64,000 nucleotides of DNA from WLXB01 sp040221475 (GTDB lineage: Bacteria > Pseudomonadota > Alphaproteobacteria > Rhodospirillales > Rhodospirillaceae): assembly GCA_040221475.1 (NCBI GenBank), contig JAVKEJ010000053.1, positions 434,001-498,000 of the forward strand. The letters run 5' to 3'. Below the pieces are notes generated by a model. The model worked only from the letters and a program-made list of their open reading frames with translations, did no database searches and was not told where the DNA came from. Both the position numbers and the translations under genes were made by a program. The first letter of the stretch is position 1, and the number at the start of each line of letters is the position of its first letter. This document shows, in pieces, positions 52,502-61,494 of this stretch.

Positions 52502-53443
52502 ATGAGAAACGTTTTATTTAGAATCACCCAAATAGCCCTGATTTTTCTGGGATTGGTTGCTTGTGCCCCAAGTTGGAGTCCGCCGCCTGGTTATCGCGGC
52601 GGCCTTTTGCTTGGTCAGGGTGTACCGGAAACCGTCACGGTTCAGCGTGGCGATAGTGTGTATCTCATTGCGCGGCGTTTCAATGTCCCGATGAAGTCCA
52701 TCATCGAGCGAAACGGTCTTCAGCCGCCTTACGTTTTGTATCCCGGACAGGTTCTCAAACTAGATCAACCGAGGTTACACACCGTTCGACAGGGCGATAG
52801 CTTGTACGGGATTTCACGCCAGTATGGCGTAGACATGCGGGCCTTGGCGCAAAAGAACGGACTAGTATCTCCTTATACGATTTATCCAGGACAGCAGTTG
52901 GCAATGCCTGGCAGTTCAACAGTGATTGCCAGTTCAGCATCAATGCCTACAAGTTCTTCGGAGTCATCTGATCAGTCTCGTCGTGGTCCGTCGAGCACTG
53001 CGCCAGTGGTTTCAGCACTGCCACCCGTAGCCCCACCAGCACCGCCCGTGCGCGCCGGCAGCCGTTTTGTTTGGCCCTTAGAAGGCAGGCTGCTCTCGAA
53101 ATTCGGTCCTAGCGGTCAGGGGCTACATAACGATGGAATCAATATTGAGACAGAGCGCGGTGCGTCGGTGCGCGCGGCCGAAAACGGCGTGGTGGCGTAT
53201 TCAGGGAACGAACTACAAGGATTTGGTAATTTACTTCTGTTGAAACATGCTGACGGTTGGATGACTGCATATGCGCACAACGATGAGTTGCTCGTCCGGC
53301 GCGGTGATACGGTTAGCCGGGGACAGGTCATCTCCAGAGCCGGCAGCAGCGGGAATGTGCGTTCACCGCAATTGCACTTTGAATTAAGGCGCGGGACAAA
53401 AGCCGTTGATCCCTTGGAATATCTTTCAACGTTTGGAAGTTAA
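52502..53443 (+). CDS. NlpD-like LysM/M23 lipoprotein
   Basis: Envelope lipoprotein of 313 residues with a lipobox ending at Cys21 (LGLVAC). Two LysM domains (about 44-88 and 92-136) bind peptidoglycan. A Ser/Pro-rich linker follows, then an M23/LytM domain (about 186-313). The LytM zinc ligands are degenerate: HNDGIN in place of HxGxD, and QLHFELR in place of HLHFE. It is therefore probably an activator of cell-wall amidases, like NlpD/EnvC, rather than an enzyme. The surE-pcm-nlpD order is widely conserved. Confidence 0.92.
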   Translation: MRNVLFRITQIALIFLGLVACAPSWSPPPGYRGGLLLGQGVPETVTVQRGDSVYLIARRFNVPMKSIIERNGLQPPYVLYPGQVLKLDQPRLHTVRQGDSLYGISRQYGVDMRALAQKNGLVSPYTIYPGQQLAMPGSSTVIASSASMPTSSSESSDQSRRGPSSTAPVVSALPPVAPPAPPVRAGSRFVWPLEGRLLSKFGPSGQGLHNDGINIETERGASVRAAENGVVAYSGNELQGFGNLLLLKHADGWMTAYAHNDELLVRRGDTVSRGQVISRAGSSGNVRSPQLHFELRRGTKAVDPLEYLSTFGS

Positions 53444-53540
53444 GTGTTCGCGTCTTAACCGGCTGTGTACCGTTTGGCCTGACTTTCAGATGTTTTAGTG
53501 TCACGGTGGCAACATAGAAATTTTGGAGAGGAGGCTTCTC

Positions 53541-55088
53541 ATGGGCAGTGGTTCAGAAGGTGTGATGTTTAATAAAAGCATATCCAAGCGGACATTTTTG
53601 GCCGGCACGGCAGCAATCGCGGCTTTAAGCACCCAGACTTTTGGAATACGCAGTGCCATGGCGCAAAATAGCGAGTGGGATCTGATCATTGTTGGTGGTG
53701 GAACCGCTGGTATGCCAGCTGCACTGTTTGCTGCAGATCGCGGAGCCAAGGTTTTGGTGATCGACAAGGCGCCACAACTCGGTGGCACCATGGATCGTTC
53801 AACCGGTCAGGTCGCAGCATCGGGAACCGTCTGGCAAAAAGAACAGGGGATCGAAGATTCCCCGGACGCTCATTACGATGATGTCATGCGCATCAACCGC
53901 AATACCTCAGACCCGGCCCTCACAAGGCTTTTGGTCGACCATGCAGGCGATACCCTCAATTGGTTCGCGGCTCGGGGCTATACGATCATGGACAATCACC
54001 CGGTGATGGGCGGCGGTCATGAGCCATTCACTGTGCGCCGTTATCAGTGGAGCAAGGATCGTGCGAAAGCCTTTCAAAACATCATGGACCCGATGATCGT
54101 TGAGGCCCAGGCGTCAAAGGGTCTCAAAGTGCTGCTGGACACCGGCGCTGTGGATTTGATTCAAGACGAAACGGGCGCGGTGCGCGGCGTCGTCACCGAG
54201 AATGATACCGGTGAACGGGTTGATTACCGCGCCAAGTTTGTCTTGCTGACCAGTGGGGGCTGCATGGCCAACCCCCGGATGTTCCAGGATCTTCATGGCG
54301 TGCCGTTGTTCCGCGAGATTGCCTATCCTTACAGCCAGGGACAGGGTATTACGCTAGGTCTTGGCGCTGGCGGTTATGTGCGCGGTGGCGACAAATACGC
54401 AACGCTTTTTGGGACGATTTTAGAGAGTGATTATTACCCGGCACCGGCTTCGGCCGGGGCTGCGCTCGGTGTCACACGCCGGCCGCCCTGGGAAGTTTTT
54501 GTCAATGTGTACGGGGAGCGGTTTGTCAGGGAAGATCATCCCAGTATCGCACATCGCGAGTATGTTCTGGGTCAGCAGCCTGGGCATCGCCACTGGGCTA
54601 TTTTTGATCAGCAAATTCTTGATACGGCGCCGCCGCTTATCCCAAGCTGGTCCCGCGAGCAACTCAATGATGCTTTTATTGATCACCCGATGTTCGCCAA
54701 GGCAGAAACCTTGGGCGAATTGGGCGTCAAGGCTGGGATTAATCCGCACAACCTTAAGCGTGACATTGAAGCCTATAATGCGAGCCTGTCGGCGGGGACG
54801 ACCGATCCCATGGGACGTGAACACCGGCCGATGGCCGTTGGCACAGCGCCGTATTACGCCATTCGTCTGCAGGGCTGGAACGTGATGTCCTATGCAGGAT
54901 TGGGTGTTGATGCCCAGCTCAGAGTAACGCGCGAGGACGGTACGCCGATTCCAAATCTTTACGCTGCAGGTGAGGTGACCGGAAACGCCACAACTGCAGG
55001 AAATGCGTTAACCAACGGCATGGGGGTTACCCCTGCGCTGACCTTTGGGCGTTTGCTCGGGCAAAGCATGATCCCGCTCAAAACCTAA
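53541..55088 (+). CDS. exported FAD-dependent flavoprotein (fumarate reductase/KstD-like)
   Basis: Flavoprotein of 515 residues from ATG 53541, which follows the ribosome-binding site GGAGAGGAGG. The signal sequence ISKRTFLAGTAAIAAL has a Tat-like motif with KR instead of RR and is cleaved near AMAQ (about 41). The FAD dinucleotide fold (DLIIVGGGTAGMPAALFA, GxGxxG at 52-57), GGTMDRSTGQVAASGT and the C-terminal LYAAGEVTGNATTAGNALTNGMG are those of the FAD_binding_2 family (fumarate/urocanate reductases, 3-ketosteroid dehydrogenases). No cytochrome or FMN domain is fused. Its electron partner and substrate are unknown. It sits between the nlpD-like gene and DUF815, where housekeeping order would normally continue. 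Confidence 0.88.
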   Translation: MGSGSEGVMFNKSISKRTFLAGTAAIAALSTQTFGIRSAMAQNSEWDLIIVGGGTAGMPAALFAADRGAKVLVIDKAPQLGGTMDRSTGQVAASGTVWQKEQGIEDSPDAHYDDVMRINRNTSDPALTRLLVDHAGDTLNWFAARGYTIMDNHPVMGGGHEPFTVRRYQWSKDRAKAFQNIMDPMIVEAQASKGLKVLLDTGAVDLIQDETGAVRGVVTENDTGERVDYRAKFVLLTSGGCMANPRMFQDLHGVPLFREIAYPYSQGQGITLGLGAGGYVRGGDKYATLFGTILESDYYPAPASAGAALGVTRRPPWEVFVNVYGERFVREDHPSIAHREYVLGQQPGHRHWAIFDQQILDTAPPLIPSWSREQLNDAFIDHPMFAKAETLGELGVKAGINPHNLKRDIEAYNASLSAGTTDPMGREHRPMAVGTAPYYAIRLQGWNVMSYAGLGVDAQLRVTREDGTPIPNLYAAGEVTGNATTAGNALTNGMGVTPALTFGRLLGQSMIPLKT

Positions 55089-55957
55089 TCTGGGAGCGCG
55101 ATGGCGATACCGTGCTCGCCAGCCAAATGCTGAATAAACTGCCAGGCGACCCGGCCGGAGCGGGAACCCCGCGTGACGCTCCATTCTTTTGCCTGGGCGA
55201 TTAAGTCGTCCGTTGTGATGGTGATGCCAACAGCGTTTGCGTATCCCGATACGATTTTGAAATAAGTGTCCTGGTCCAGGTGGTGAAAGCCGAGCCAGAG
55301 ACCAAAACGGTCTGAGAGAGAAACCTTTTCCTCAACAGCTTCTCCGCGATGGATGGAGACAGCCCTTTCATTTTCAATCATGTCGCGGGCCATCATATGG
55401 CGACGGTTGGATGTGGCGTAGAAGACCACATTATCTGGTCGTCCTTCTAATCCGCCCTCGAGAACGGCTTTGAGCGCCTTGTATCCGTCGTCCAGGCCCT
55501 CAAACGTCAGATCATCGCAAAAAACGATACAACGCCGGTCTTGCAGGCGCACGATATCCAACAATTTCGGAAGCGTCGGAATATCTTCCCGGTGGATTTC
55601 GATCAGTACCAAAGCATTATTTTTGGATAGCAGGCTGTTTACTTGGGCATGTATGGCTTTGACGATGGAACTCTTGCCGGTGCCGCGCGCGCCCCATAGT
55701 AGCGCGTTATTGGAGGGAAGCCCCGCAGCGTGATTGTGAGTATTTTTTAATAGTGTCTCCCGCTGGGAGTCGATGCCCTGCAGCAGCGCTAGCGGCAACC
55801 GATTCACCTTTGCAACAGGTTTGAGAGTCCCATTGGTTGGCTCCCAAACAAAGGCGTCGCCGTCTTGCAAGCTTTTACTTTCTTTTTTGGGCGGCGAGAG
55901 GCGGTCTAGGGCATCGGCAAGGCGGGTGATTTGGGCCAAAAGCGCGTCATCTGTCAT
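55085..55957 (-). CDS. DUF815 family AAA-type ATPase
   Basis: Cytoplasmic ATPase of 290 residues. Walker A is in LWGARGTGKSSIVKAI (about 87-102), the Walker B-like CIVFCDDLTFEG is at about 145-156, and the sensor-like FYATSNRRHMMARDM at about 183-197. It matches the DUF815 family common in Alphaproteobacteria, whose role is unknown. The last four bases overlap the end of the convergent flavoprotein gene. The divergent neighbour is yajC. Confidence 0.92.
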   Translation of the reverse strand: MTDDALLAQITRLADALDRLSPPKKESKSLQDGDAFVWEPTNGTLKPVAKVNRLPLALLQGIDSQRETLLKNTHNHAAGLPSNNALLWGARGTGKSSIVKAIHAQVNSLLSKNNALVLIEIHREDIPTLPKLLDIVRLQDRRCIVFCDDLTFEGLDDGYKALKAVLEGGLEGRPDNVVFYATSNRRHMMARDMIENERAVSIHRGEAVEEKVSLSDRFGLWLGFHHLDQDTYFKIVSGYANAVGITITTDDLIAQAKEWSVTRGSRSGRVAWQFIQHLAGEHGIAIALPD

Positions 55958-56104
55958 ATTTTTTACCTGATCTGCTGAGAGAATCTTGTTTCTCGTGAAA
56001 ACGTTACCAACTCATTTCAAGCCTGCAAGGGTCGAAGATCATTTGCATCCCTGTTGGGCGTGGGTATAGTCCCGACAATTCAATCAAAACCGAGGGATTT
56101 CTGC

Positions 56105-56458
56105 ATGTTTATTACTCCAGCCTACGCTCAGGCCGCCGGTGCAGCCGGTGCCGGAAGTGCTTTTACGGCTTTCATTCCAATTATCCTGATTTTTGTGGTC
56201 TTTTATTTTCTGCTTATTCGCCCTCAACAGAAGCGGATGAAAGATCATCAGGCCATGCTGAATGCTGTGCGTCGCGGTGATAAAGTTGTGACCAACGGCG
56301 GCATCGTTGGCACGGTGACGAAGGTGCTGACAGAGGAGCGTGAATTGCAAGTTGAGATCGCAGAAAATGTTCGGATCCGTGTCAAGCAAGACATGCTGTC
56401 GAGCGTTGTCAGCAAGACAGACCCGGTTCCCGCTAATGACGACAAAGATAAAGACTAG
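56105..56458 (+). CDS. yajC: preprotein translocase subunit YajC
   Basis: Small SecDF-associated membrane protein. From ATG 56105 it is 117 residues (the frame is open 17 codons further up), close to the family's usual 110. One membrane helix lies at about 20-42 (FIPIILIFVVFYFLLI), with the signature RPQQKRMKDH and the DKVVTNGGIVGTV beta domain. It is 70 bp before secDF, in the canonical yajC-secD-secF order. Confidence 0.95.
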   Translation: MFITPAYAQAAGAAGAGSAFTAFIPIILIFVVFYFLLIRPQQKRMKDHQAMLNAVRRGDKVVTNGGIVGTVTKVLTEERELQVEIAENVRIRVKQDMLSSVVSKTDPVPANDDKDKD

Positions 56459-56528
56459 TCACTTCAAACACTGAAAAGGTCAGGAGGCAGGGTGGCAATT
56501 TAAACGCTACCCCTCTTGAAAAACTCGC

Positions 56529-59069
56529 ATGCTGGATTTTGGCCGCGGTAAAATCATAACCATCATTTTTGTGGTGCTCTTGGGTGCCTTCTTTGCAGTA
56601 CCCAACGTGCTGCAGGGTGATCTGAAAGAAGACCTGCCGAGCTGGTGGCAGCCGGTCAACTTAGGTCTTGATCTGCGTGGCGGGTCATACCTGTTGATGG
56701 AAGTGGATATCAACGCGGTCCGTGAAGAGCAGTTTACCGACCTGCAAGAAGCCACGCGGCAAGCTCTGAGAGACGCCAAGATTGGGTATCGTAATCTGGC
56801 GGTTCGGGAAGACGCCGTGACAGTAGCCTTGCCAGACCCTAGCCGCATAGCCGATGCGCGACGGGCCATTGCGGCAGGTTCTGAGGATGTCGAGTTCGAA
56901 AACCAAGAAGGCGGGCGTCTTCGCATCACGTTATCGGACCAAGTGCTGTTGGACCGCCAATTGGCGGCTGTGACTCAATCCATCGAGATTGTGCGTCGGC
57001 GGGTTGATGAGTTTGGAACCTCTGAAGCAAGCATTCAACGTCAGGGTCAGGACCGCATTATTATTGAACTGCCGGGTATTGATAATCCAGAGCGGGTCAA
57101 AGACATCATTGGTCGGACAGCCAAGTTAAATTTCCATCTCATGGCACCTGGATATTCCGGCCCGGTCCCATCAGCCACTGATATTCCGGCAGGTGCTATG
57201 GCCGTACCTGACGCTGCAGGGTCTGGCGGTGTTTATGTGGTTCAGCGCCGGGTGTCCGTCCCAGGAGAGATGCTGGTTGATTCCCAACCTAGTTTCCAAG
57301 ACGGACAACCCGTTGTTTCATTTAGATTCAACACCCAGGGTGGTCGACGCTTTGGGGCCATCACATCTCAGAATGTAGGGCAAAACCTGGCAATTCTGCT
57401 TGATGACGAAGTGATCAGCGCGCCAAACATTAGAAGCGCGATTCCGGGTGGGAGCGGCATTATTGAGGGGGGCTTTACCGTTCAAGGTGCGCAAGACTTA
57501 GCGTTGCTGCTGCGCGCTGGTGCTTTACCTGCACCGCTTACCATTCTGGAAGAGCGCACTATTGGGCCAGGACTTGGTGCTGACTCTATCGAAGCTGGTG
57601 AATTTGCAAGTGTACTAGGGCTTATCCTGGTCGCCATCTTCATGGTGATGGTCTACGGCATGTTCGGCGCATTTTCGGTCATTGCACTGGGGGCGAACCT
57701 CCTGCTCATTTTAGGGGCGCTGAGTGCAATTGGAGCGACACTGACCTTGCCAGGTATCGCAGGAATCGTTTTGACCGTTGGTATGGCGGTCGATGCCAAT
57801 GTGTTGATCTATGAACGGATGCGCGAGGAGATTAAGACCGGCCGCACACTGTTCAATGCTCTAGATTCTGGCTTTAAACAAGCATTCAAGACCATTATCG
57901 ACTCAAACTTAACAACACTGATCGCGGCGATGCTGCTGTTCTGGTTCGGCAGTGGTCCGGTGAAGGGCTTTGCTGTAACGCTCGGTCTGGGCATTTTGTC
58001 GACGCTGTTTACGGCGACAATGGTTTCAAGGCTTATCATTGTGTTGTGGGTGAGACGCAAGAAACCAACCACCTTACCAATGTCTCCCGGTGAGCATGCC
58101 AAAACGGGCCCGTTCAAGCCGTTAATTTTGTCTATGCCGCAGGAATTTAGCTTCGACTTCATTGGCAAGCGTTCGATTGCAATCGCGTTTTCAGCACTCC
58201 TGATTCTTGCTTCGCTTGGTTCATTGGCGACTCAGAAACTGAATTTCGGCATCGATTTTGCTGGCGGTATCTTGATGGAAGTCCGAGCTGAGCAGCCTGT
58301 TGAAGTGAGCACTGTGCGCAACCAGGTTGGCGGGCTGGGGCTTGGTGATGTGTCTATCACCACATTCGGGGATGAGGGACGTGACCTGTTGATCCGTATT
58401 CAGCGTCAAGATGGAGAAGAGGATGCTCAGACGGCTGCGCTTGCCTTGGTTCAGGAAACATTAGGCGACGGATATGAGTATCGACGCACAGAACTGGTTG
58501 GACCGAAAGTCGGTCAAGAACTGGTGGTTGATGGTGCGTTAGCTGTTGGCTTGGCGCTGCTCGCGATCTGCGTTTATATCTGGTTGCGATTTGAGTGGCA
58601 GTTTGCTGTGGGTGCCACATTGGCTTTGACCCACGACGTTATTGCTACGCTTGGTTTGTTTTCGATCTTCCAGTTGGACTTTAATCTGACCACTGTTGCG
58701 GCTGTGCTGACCATAGCTGGGTATTCCATCAATGATACTGTGGTGGCTTATGACCGTGTCCGAGAAAAGCTGAGGAAGTATAAGAAGTTGGCCTTGCCAG
58801 ATCTGGTTAATTTGGCGCTCAATAAAGTATTGTCGCGTACCTTGATGACAAGTTTCACGACTCTCCTAGCTGTAACAGCGTTATCCATATTCGGAGGCGA
58901 AGTTCTGCGGGGCTTCAGTACCGCTTTGATGTGGGGGGTTATTATCGGAACCTATTCGTCGATTTATGTCGCCATGCCTGTGTTGATCTACTTTGATCTG
59001 CGTCATGAAGACCTTGATGGCAGTACAGACCGCAATCTGTCCCAGGTGCCAGAAAGCGAACGGGCCTAA
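56529..59069 (+). CDS. secDF: protein translocase subunit SecDF (fused)
   Basis: Proton-driven accessory of the Sec translocon, here SecD and SecF in one chain of 846 residues. The SecD half (1 to about 520) has NLGLDLRGGSYLLMEVD, the P1 head domain and six membrane helices starting with TM1 at about 8-25. The SecF half begins after a linker near 535 (FDFIGKR) with FGIDFAGGILMEV and a second six-helix set (DVIATLGLFSIFQLDFN, SINDTVVAYDRVRE). Many proteobacteria keep the genes separate; fused forms are known in Rhizobiales and Firmicutes. A 10-bp hairpin (59061-59092) without a T-run spans the stop codon. Confidence 0.96.
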   Translation: MLDFGRGKIITIIFVVLLGAFFAVPNVLQGDLKEDLPSWWQPVNLGLDLRGGSYLLMEVDINAVREEQFTDLQEATRQALRDAKIGYRNLAVREDAVTVALPDPSRIADARRAIAAGSEDVEFENQEGGRLRITLSDQVLLDRQLAAVTQSIEIVRRRVDEFGTSEASIQRQGQDRIIIELPGIDNPERVKDIIGRTAKLNFHLMAPGYSGPVPSATDIPAGAMAVPDAAGSGGVYVVQRRVSVPGEMLVDSQPSFQDGQPVVSFRFNTQGGRRFGAITSQNVGQNLAILLDDEVISAPNIRSAIPGGSGIIEGGFTVQGAQDLALLLRAGALPAPLTILEERTIGPGLGADSIEAGEFASVLGLILVAIFMVMVYGMFGAFSVIALGANLLLILGALSAIGATLTLPGIAGIVLTVGMAVDANVLIYERMREEIKTGRTLFNALDSGFKQAFKTIIDSNLTTLIAAMLLFWFGSGPVKGFAVTLGLGILSTLFTATMVSRLIIVLWVRRKKPTTLPMSPGEHAKTGPFKPLILSMPQEFSFDFIGKRSIAIAFSALLILASLGSLATQKLNFGIDFAGGILMEVRAEQPVEVSTVRNQVGGLGLGDVSITTFGDEGRDLLIRIQRQDGEEDAQTAALALVQETLGDGYEYRRTELVGPKVGQELVVDGALAVGLALLAICVYIWLRFEWQFAVGATLALTHDVIATLGLFSIFQLDFNLTTVAAVLTIAGYSINDTVVAYDRVREKLRKYKKLALPDLVNLALNKVLSRTLMTSFTTLLAVTALSIFGGEVLRGFSTALMWGVIIGTYSSIYVAMPVLIYFDLRHEDLDGSTDRNLSQVPESERA

Positions 59070-59101
59070 ACTTTAATGCTGTTTTAGGCCCGAGCGCTGT
59101 C

Positions 59102-59497
59102 ATGGACCTAACACGCATGGAGCCGACGGACCGTCAGCATATTCAGAAGTACAGCGCTGATGGTTTTACCGTTTCTGGTGTTGTGTTTCCTGGCGCTGTC
59201 TTGGTGTTCTCTCAAGAATCTCTAAGCTGGCCTGTCACCTCCTTCAATACTCTGACACTCGGTGACTTTGAGCCGATCATGGCTCACTCTGGTCAAATTG
59301 ATCTCTGTTTGCTGGGCTGTGGAGACCGTATGGCCATGGTGCCAGCGAATATACGGGACGCTGTTCGTAGGCTGGGGATCGGCATTGAACCTATGGATAC
59401 GGGGGCCGCTTGCCGCACCTTTAATGTGCTACTGGCCGAAGGACGAGCGGTTATGGCGGCTTTGATTCCGCCTAAGTCAGCGGCTTATTCCAGATAA
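59102..59497 (+). CDS. Mth938-like domain protein (DUF498)
   Basis: Small soluble protein of 131 residues of the Mth938/NDUFAF3-like family. It has the opening IQKYSADGFTVSGVVFPGAVLVF, LLGCGDRMAMVPANIRDAVR and EPMDTGAACRTFNVLLAEGRAV. The mitochondrial relative NDUFAF3 helps assemble complex I. The gene is commonly found after secDF in Alphaproteobacteria, and here it is 32 bp downstream of secDF. A strong bidirectional terminator begins right after its stop. Confidence 0.9.
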   Translation: MDLTRMEPTDRQHIQKYSADGFTVSGVVFPGAVLVFSQESLSWPVTSFNTLTLGDFEPIMAHSGQIDLCLLGCGDRMAMVPANIRDAVRRLGIGIEPMDTGAACRTFNVLLAEGRAVMAALIPPKSAAYSR

Positions 59498-59498
59498 A

Positions 59499-59526
59499 AA
59501 AAGGGACCGGCAAGCCGGTCCCTTTT
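59499..59526. terminator. bidirectional rho-independent terminator
   Basis: AAAAGGGACCGGC / GCCGGTCCCTTTT form a 13-bp perfect stem with a two-base loop, with A-runs on one side and T-runs on the other. It serves both the secDF-Mth938 transcript and the convergent PuuD-type gene. Confidence 0.93.
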
Positions 59527-59546
59527 CTCAAAATATGTAAGTGTTG

Positions 59547-60125
59547 CTAGAACACGAAGTTCTGTGCGGCAACCATGCAGAACAACATTGGGACTGAAAG
59601 CAATGTGTTGGTCCGTGAGAACAGCATTGCCGTCCGTGCGGCCTTTGCTTTGGTTTCTGCATCAACTTCAACCATACCAAGAGCTTTCTTTTGGTTTGGC
59701 CAAATCACAAACCAAACGTTGAACCACATGATGGCTCCAAGCCACATGCCAATTCCGATGATTGTTGACTCACCACTTACCATAATCGCGTCAATGAGGT
59801 AGCCACTGATCATGGCCAGGATGAGGCCGGTAATGATGGTGGCCATTGCACCCCAGCGGAACCAGAATAGGGCAGCTGGAGCAATTACCTTGCCAATGGC
59901 TGGTTTTTGCTCATCTGGAATGTTCGGCATATTCGGAATTTGAACGAAGTTGAAATACCAAAGTAAGCCGATCCACATGATGCCACTCAAAACGTGGAGC
60001 CAGCGGAAAAGGAATTGCCAGAAGATAATATCTGGCGTGGTGTATCCGTTGAGTAGAAAGACCAAGATTGTCAGTATGAAACCGGCAATAATTGTCTTGG
60101 GCAATGATTGAAGAATAGAAGCCAT
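59547..60125 (-). CDS. PuuD-type urate hydroxylase membrane domain protein
   Basis: Inner-membrane protein of 192 residues with about five hydrophobic segments. The histidine-containing first part (FLFRWLHVLSGIMWIGLLWYFNF) and MWLGAIMWFNVWFVIWPNQ are typical of the urate hydroxylase PuuD N-terminal domain family (formerly DUF989). The cytochrome c domain found in full PuuD is absent, so urate oxidation is not assured. No other purine catabolism genes are present. It is the last gene on the strand downstream of hpnCDE, separated from hpnE by 115 bp. Confidence 0.82.
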   Translation of the reverse strand: MASILQSLPKTIIAGFILTILVFLLNGYTTPDIIFWQFLFRWLHVLSGIMWIGLLWYFNFVQIPNMPNIPDEQKPAIGKVIAPAALFWFRWGAMATIITGLILAMISGYLIDAIMVSGESTIIGIGMWLGAIMWFNVWFVIWPNQKKALGMVEVDAETKAKAARTAMLFSRTNTLLSVPMLFCMVAAQNFVF

Positions 60126-60240
60126 CTGTCTCCCCTTGTGTTGTGATAGACGGACGCAACCGTCCTACAGATTTGTCGTCCAAGCATATCTTACTGATTT
60201 TTGCCATCTCCGCAACGAAGACAGAAAGCGAATCAAGGGT

Positions 60241-61494
60241 TTAGTGGTTCTTAGCGGCTAGCTCCGCGGCCTTAAATCCACTCTTAATTGCACTCTCTAA
60301 CGTGCACGGCAGCCCGGTATTGACCCAGTCTCCAGCGAGAAAGACGTTGTTAAGACTGGTTTCTGGGCCTGGCCGATGTTTGACGAAGGTGGCATCCTGA
60401 ATTGGTGTTGCGCGCCGTTCGATAATGATGCGCGCCAGGGGGAGAGGTTCATTTGCGATGTTTAAGGACTTTTGTACGTCTGCCCACAGGGCCTCAGCAA
60501 TGTCGTCCTGTGATTGAGCGGCGAGTGCGGTATCGCCACTCACCGTGACACTTACCAAATTTGGCCGAGTGAAAACCCATTGTGCACACCCCCGGATGAC
60601 TCCGGTCATACTTGTAGCTTTTTCCCCTGTATCAAAGTGAAAATGGGCGTTCACGATGGGAGACGGTGAAGGTGAAAAACGTTGTGGCAGAAAGCTTTGA
60701 ACGGCGGGTGACCAGGGTGTGATGGCAAGGATGACTGTGTCTTCGGGCTTCAGGCTGACTGCTAATCCTCGAAATTCAAGATGTTCTGCCCGAGTCCGGC
60801 CTCTCACCGTGAGGAGGGGGGACCCGAACAAGACTGCCATTCCCAGCTTTTCGAGACGGCTTAGGGCGGGACTGACGAAGGTCTGGCCTAAGGTCGATCT
60901 CGGGATATAGGTGCGCAATCCACCAGTTGGTGACAACAGTATATTGCTTAGCGAACGACCGAGGAGATGGGCGGATGCCAATGAAGACGGCGTATTCATA
61001 ACTGCGGTCGACAAGGGCTCCCAGAAGTTACGCCATCCATTTCCAGTCTGAGGCAGGCAGTCAGCAACGCTTTTGGCCGGTCCTGCAAATATTAAAATAA
61101 GGCCGCGCAGATAGTCCCAGACTGTGGTGTCACGCGCTCTGCGTGACGGACTAAAAATCCAATTGGGCAAGCGATTTGCGCCTGGCTGAAGTGTCCACCG
61201 ATCATTAGTTATTAGATCAACAAATGGAATATGGCCTGACATATCGACAGGCACCAATTCATCTTCCGCATCAATAAGTTCAAGATATTTAAACACATTC
61301 GGATTTCCGCCGAGCACGGCGTGGCTGCCGTTGTCGATTGTTTGATCAAGGGATGCGTCAAAGAAAGATCGGCACCGTCCACCGGCGTGCTTCGTCGCTT
61401 CATAGACGACGACTTTCTTTCCGGCTGTTGCCAGCGAGACCGCCGCCGCCAACCCGGCGAGCCCAGCGCCAACAATATGCGTTGTGCTCGTCAT
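60241..61494 (-). CDS. hpnE: hydroxysqualene dehydroxylase HpnE
   Basis: FAD-dependent amine-oxidase-fold enzyme of 417 residues that reduces hydroxysqualene to squalene in the bacterial HpnC/D/E route. The dinucleotide fold (HIVGAGLAGLAAAVSLATAG, GxGxxG at 9-14), ATKHAGGRCRSF and the C-terminal VFLAGDWVNTGLPCTLESAI are as in the family. ATG 61494 overlaps the hpnD stop by one base; a GTG one codon upstream is also possible. It is the last gene of the trio. Confidence 0.94.
   Translation of the reverse strand: MTSTTHIVGAGLAGLAAAVSLATAGKKVVVYEATKHAGGRCRSFFDASLDQTIDNGSHAVLGGNPNVFKYLELIDAEDELVPVDMSGHIPFVDLITNDRWTLQPGANRLPNWIFSPSRRARDTTVWDYLRGLILIFAGPAKSVADCLPQTGNGWRNFWEPLSTAVMNTPSSLASAHLLGRSLSNILLSPTGGLRTYIPRSTLGQTFVSPALSRLEKLGMAVLFGSPLLTVRGRTRAEHLEFRGLAVSLKPEDTVILAITPWSPAVQSFLPQRFSPSPSPIVNAHFHFDTGEKATSMTGVIRGCAQWVFTRPNLVSVTVSGDTALAAQSQDDIAEALWADVQKSLNIANEPLPLARIIIERRATPIQDATFVKHRPGPETSLNNVFLAGDWVNTGLPCTLESAIKSGFKAAELAAKNH

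Noticed and set aside
59061..59092. Hairpin at the secDF stop as a terminator
   Set aside because: A 10-bp stem is present but no T-run follows, and the Mth938-like gene continues the operon 32 bp later.
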